DNA from: Alkalicoccobacillus murimartini
GTDB taxonomy: Bacteria > Bacillota > Bacilli > Bacillales > Bacillaceae_D
Assembly: GCF_030813245.1 (NCBI RefSeq)
Contig: NZ_JAUSUA010000007.1
Coordinates: forward strand, 1 to 64,000
Direction of reading: 5' to 3'
DNA: 64,000 bases
This document shows, piece by piece, positions 60,943 through 64,000 of this stretch. The notes below the pieces were generated by a model. The model was not told the origin of the DNA, searched no databases, and worked only from the letters and a program-made list of their open reading frames with translations. How positions within the stretch are numbered: position 1 is the stretch's first letter; every line of letters starts with the position of its first letter. The translations under genes were made by a program, and so were the position numbers.

Positions 60943-62364
60943 TTAACCGTGTATCGCTTTTCCATTTGCAGCAAGTGCTGCTTCTCCTAATACTTCCGAT
61001 AGTGTAGGGTGCGGATGGATTGTGCGTGCAACTTCCCAGCTTGCCGCATCCAGCACTTTCGCCAACGCCGCTTCTGAAATTAATTCAGTTGCATGGGGTC
61101 CAATTATATGAACACCAATTAGGTCATCATTTTCTTGATTGGCAATCAGCTTCACAAATCCATTTGTATCACCTTGTACAATCGCTTTTCCAATCGCTTG
61201 AAATGAGAATGTACCAACTTTCACTGAAAGTCCCTTCTCCTTCGCCTGCTGCTCTGTCAGACCGACAGAAGCGATTTCAGGAAAGCTATAGATGCAGCTC
61301 GGGACCGTCTCTGGATCAATCGGAACTGGATCATTTCCTAGGATGTGATCTACAGCAAGTAATCCCTCGTGTGAAGCAACATGGGCCAATTGCATTCCAC
61401 CGACTACATCGCCTATCGCATAGATATGCGACTCCTTCGTTTGTCCAAATTCATTCACTTGTATAAAACCATGCTCTTCTTGAATATCTGTATTCTGTAA
61501 ACCTATGTCTGTCGTATTCCCTGCTCGTCCAACACAGACTAATAGTTTCTCTGCTTTGAATGAGGTTTGCTCCCCATTAATAAGACCAGTCACTTGTACG
61601 CTGTTTTCTTCTTTGGTCAACTGATCTGACTGAAGATCCACATTAGTGACAATCTTAATTCCTCTTGCCTTCAGCTGCTTTGCTGCTTCTTGAGCAATGT
61701 CTTGATCTTCTGTTGGAAGAATTCTCTCTCCATATTCAACAATTGTCACATCAACACCAAAATCTACAAGCATCGATGCCCATTCCACGCCAATAACTCC
61801 TCCTCCTACAATAAGGATAGAAGCTGGGAGATACTCGAGTGACAGGGCATGGTCAGAAGTTAGTACATGCGTCCCGTCTATGGTGAATCCAGGAAGGGTA
61901 CGTGGTGATGAGCCTGTCGCTACAATGACATTCTTTCCAATGAGCATAACATTCTCTTCATTTTCTCGTTCAACCGAAATAGTACCAGGTGTCGGTGAAA
62001 AGATTGAAGGACCTAGAAGCCGGCCCTTCCCTTGATATACATCAATGTCACCGCGCTTCATCAGAAATTGAACCCCTTTGTAAAGCTGGTCCACTACTTT
62101 CTGTTTCCTTACTTGAGCCTTAGAAAAGTCAAAGGAGACACCTGATGTGTTTACACCAAACTCACTAGCTTCTTGAGCTGTTCTAAGCACTTCTGCACTT
62201 CTCAAAAGCGCTTTGCTTGGAATGCACCCTTTATGCAGACACGTCCCGCCGAGTTTGCCTTGTTCAACGATCGCTGTCTTTAGACCTTCCTGAGCTGCTT
62301 TAATGGCTGCTACATAGCCGCCTGTTCCACCGCCAAGAATAACCAAATCATAGTCTTCTGCCAT
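60943..62364 (-). CDS. lpdV: Dihydrolipoamide dehydrogenase (E3) of the branched-chain complex
   Basis: A 473-residue FAD flavoprotein that reoxidises the lipoyl arm with NAD+. VILGGGTGGYVAAIKA binds FAD; the redox disulfide is in GGTCLHKGCIPSKA; IVGGGVIGVEWASM binds NAD; the catalytic HPHPTLSE is near the end. RBS GGAGGAGA. It comes directly after bcd without ptb or buk genes, which B. subtilis has between. Confidence 0.95.
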   Translation of the reverse strand: MAEDYDLVILGGGTGGYVAAIKAAQEGLKTAIVEQGKLGGTCLHKGCIPSKALLRSAEVLRTAQEASEFGVNTSGVSFDFSKAQVRKQKVVDQLYKGVQFLMKRGDIDVYQGKGRLLGPSIFSPTPGTISVERENEENVMLIGKNVIVATGSSPRTLPGFTIDGTHVLTSDHALSLEYLPASILIVGGGVIGVEWASMLVDFGVDVTIVEYGERILPTEDQDIAQEAAKQLKARGIKIVTNVDLQSDQLTKEENSVQVTGLINGEQTSFKAEKLLVCVGRAGNTTDIGLQNTDIQEEHGFIQVNEFGQTKESHIYAIGDVVGGMQLAHVASHEGLLAVDHILGNDPVPIDPETVPSCIYSFPEIASVGLTEQQAKEKGLSVKVGTFSFQAIGKAIVQGDTNGFVKLIANQENDDLIGVHIIGPHATELISEAALAKVLDAASWEVARTIHPHPTLSEVLGEAALAANGKAIHG

Positions 62365-62391
62365 GGTGTCTCCTCCTCTAATTCTATCGTT

Positions 62392-63504
62392 TTATTTCTG
62401 TTGTCCAGCTCGCGCTCTAGATAGGAGATGATGTCCATCTCGTACAAACTGTTTGCGTGAACGACGTAACCGTTCAATACGCTCTTCAGCCATCCGGTCT
62501 GCCGCTACATTTGTAGAGACGTGATCACGTTTGGCAATATCAAAAACTTTCGCTACATTATCGTAAATTCCTTCGACCTTTTTCATTGCGCGATCTCGGT
62601 TATAGCCTTTAAGCTCGTCTGCCACGTTAATAACGCCCCCGGCATTAATCACATAATCCGGTGCATACGCAATACCCATCTCCATCAATCGTTCGCCATG
62701 GCGCTCTTCTTTAAGTTGATTGTTTGCCGCACCAGCTACTACCGTTGCTTTTAAATGGGCAAGCGTATCATCATTAATAATCGCTCCAAGTGCATTTGGT
62801 GAGAAGATATCGCATGCTACGCTATAAATTTCTTCAGGTGCTACGTATTGTGCTCCAAAATCATCCACTGCTCGCTTAGCTGCAGCCTCATAAATATCTG
62901 TGACAATTAACTCTGCACCTTCATCATGCAAGTATTTACAAAGCTGATAAGATACGTTTCCTACACCTTGAACAGCGATTTTTTTACCTGCAAGATTTTC
63001 ATCTCCATAAGCCGCTTTAACTGCAGCCTTCATCCCTACAAATACTCCATAAGCAGTGACTGGCGATGGGTTGCCCGAAGCTCCAAATGCCGGTGAAATA
63101 CCCGTTACATAATCTGTTTCTTCATGAATAATATCCATATCAGCAACTGTTGTTCCAACATCTTCAGCCGTAATGTAACGACCATTTAGTCCTTGTATGT
63201 ATCGCCCGAATGCACGGAACATCTCTTCGTTTTTATCTTTACGAGGATCACCAATGATGACCGTTTTTCCTCCACCAAGATTTAATCCTGCTGCGGCATT
63301 TTTGTAAGTCATACCTTTTGAAAGACGCAAAGCATCTTCAAATGCAGCTTCTTCACTTGTATAATTCCACATTCTTGTTCCACCGAGTGCTGGTCCCAAT
63401 GTTGTGTCATGAATAGCAATGATTGCTTTTAAGCCGGATGTTCGGTCCTGGCAAACAACCACCTGTTCATAGTCATATGTTTCCATCGTTTGAAAAAGAT
63501 TCAT
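62392..63504 (-). CDS. bcd: Leucine dehydrogenase
   Basis: 370 residues, Glu/Leu/Phe/Val dehydrogenase family. The substrate-binding region is [12 protein letters not shown], the catalytic Lys is in [21 protein letters not shown], and the NAD fold has [13 protein letters not shown]. It converts Leu, Ile and Val to 2-oxoacids, which feed the dehydrogenase complex encoded downstream. ATG 63504 follows AAAGGAGGA; the frame is open to 63573 without a site. The 370 bp before the next gene hold a possible -10 (TATACT on the minus strand, about 63660-63665). I see no sigma-54 (-24/-12) element. Confidence 0.95.
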   Translation of the reverse strand: MNLFQTMETYDYEQVVVCQDRTSGLKAIIAIHDTTLGPALGGTRMWNYTSEEAAFEDALRLSKGMTYKNAAAGLNLGGGKTVIIGDPRKDKNEEMFRAFGRYIQGLNGRYITAEDVGTTVADMDIIHEETDYVTGISPAFGASGNPSPVTAYGVFVGMKAAVKAAYGDENLAGKKIAVQGVGNVSYQLCKYLHDEGAELIVTDIYEAAAKRAVDDFGAQYVAPEEIYSVACDIFSPNALGAIINDDTLAHLKATVVAGAANNQLKEERHGERLMEMGIAYAPDYVINAGGVINVADELKGYNRDRAMKKVEGIYDNVAKVFDIAKRDHVSTNVAADRMAEERIERLRRSRKQFVRDGHHLLSRARAGQQK

Positions 63505-63874
63505 TGCGATTCCTCCTTTAGTCTTTTGGAAGGTCAGATTTTTCGTGCACGATTCTCTCTTTATCTCATGCATCTTCGCAAAATGTCTCTCTTTAAATAC
63601 GAATCAAGCCGTAAATTCAGCTGATTCTTCATTAATCTCCCTGGCAAAATGCGCATTAATAGTATATCACGCACGTGCTCTAAATCCTATGGCTACGCGA
63701 TTTCACAGATAATTTCAACTTTATATACATAAGGTTTTTTATAATTATGACTAGGTCCTAAAATCTACTCTTATATTATTACTCAAATTTAAAAATCATG
63801 CAACTATAAGGCATGTACGTTTGTCTTTTTTTCAGCTACAATATGGAAAGAGTTGTTTTTAGGAGGGTTTCTAG
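63505..63874. other. Divergent intergenic region between bcd and the yqzF-like gene
   Basis: AT-rich, no gene seen. A minus-strand TATACT near 63660 could be the bcd -10. I found no clear CodY box, catabolite element or sigma-54 promoter by eye. Confidence 0.35.
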
Positions 63875-64000
63875 ATGGGGCGTTTTTTTGCACTACTTAT
63901 TTTATTACTACCAATCTTCACTGCTGGATTTGGGATTAAATTAATGAGGGATGCTTTTTTCCATATCATCCAATCCCCTTTTTCATCCGTATCCGTGCAA
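63875..64000 (+). CDS. YqzF-like DUF2627 membrane protein (cut by window end)
   Basis: The first 42 residues: a membrane helix (FFALLILLLPIFTAGFGI) then KLMRDAFFHIIQSPF, the pattern of DUF2627 proteins such as B. subtilis YqzF, which is encoded next to bkdR. AGGAGGG lies 8 bases before the ATG. Function unknown. Its presence predicts bkdR further right. Confidence 0.75.
   Translation, partial: MGRFFALLILLLPIFTAGFGIKLMRDAFFHIIQSPFSSVSVQ

Noticed and set aside
63505-63720. Sigma-54 (SigL) promoter before bcd
   Set aside because: B. subtilis bkd uses SigL and BkdR, but I could not find a TTGGCAC-N5-TTGC element here; a sigma-A-like -10 is visible instead.

Overview
The window looks like chromosome of an alkaliphilic Bacillaceae species (Alkalihalobacillus/Shouchella type). 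The evidence is a subtilisin precursor whose mature part is 269 residues and closely resembles the high-alkaline proteases of the Savinase class, a Bacillus-style bkd operon followed by a bacilliredoxin and preceded by a yqzF-like gene, a T-box arginyl-tRNA synthetase, strong AGGAGG ribosome-binding sites with frequent TTG/GTG starts, and moderate-to-low GC. The genus is an inference.

1-24 kb is core and accessory chromosome. It holds a GNAT acetyltransferase, a secreted GATase-like protein, an MFS exporter, a kinase-like/Nudix pair, a SulP transporter, T-box-controlled argS, an HssRS-like two-component system whose likely binding sites (11-bp direct repeats) lie before an alpha/beta hydrolase gene, an autoregulated Xre/membrane-protein pair, an acyltransferase, a large secreted DUF4832-like protein, and a complete nicotinamide-to-NAD operon (nrtR-pncA-pncB-nadD-nadE) with two matching NrtR-type palindromes.

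24-39 kb is a decayed prophage ending at a tyrosine integrase next to tRNA-Val. Endolysin and holin look intact. The tail protein has several lesions, and the HNH, terminase and tail-spike genes are fused by large deletions. Several small genes carry in-frame TAA/TAG at positions where Gln would fit. The island also holds a HEPN/zinc-ribbon gene that seems to start at CTG, an interrupted DUF4393 (Abi-alpha) gene, and small genes with their own terminators and non-ATG starts.

39-64 kb is chromosome again: subtilisin, an LCP cell-wall ligase, a formate dehydrogenase locus (fdhD, OFA-type MFS, DUF1641, fdhA) beside a full molybdenum-cofactor cluster (moaB-moaA-mobA-moaD-moaE-mobB-moeA, with moaC divergent), an acidic lipoprotein, a CsoR-type repressor, a HAD phosphatase, tRNA-Arg(CCG), and the branched-chain 2-oxoacid dehydrogenase operon bcd-lpdV-bkdAA-bkdAB-bkdB with brxB after it.

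Three intergenic regions carry degenerate arrays with a 20-21 bp period, conserved in a short core and variable in between. I do not recognise them as a named repeat family. They and the HssR-like repeats are the most interesting non-coding signals.
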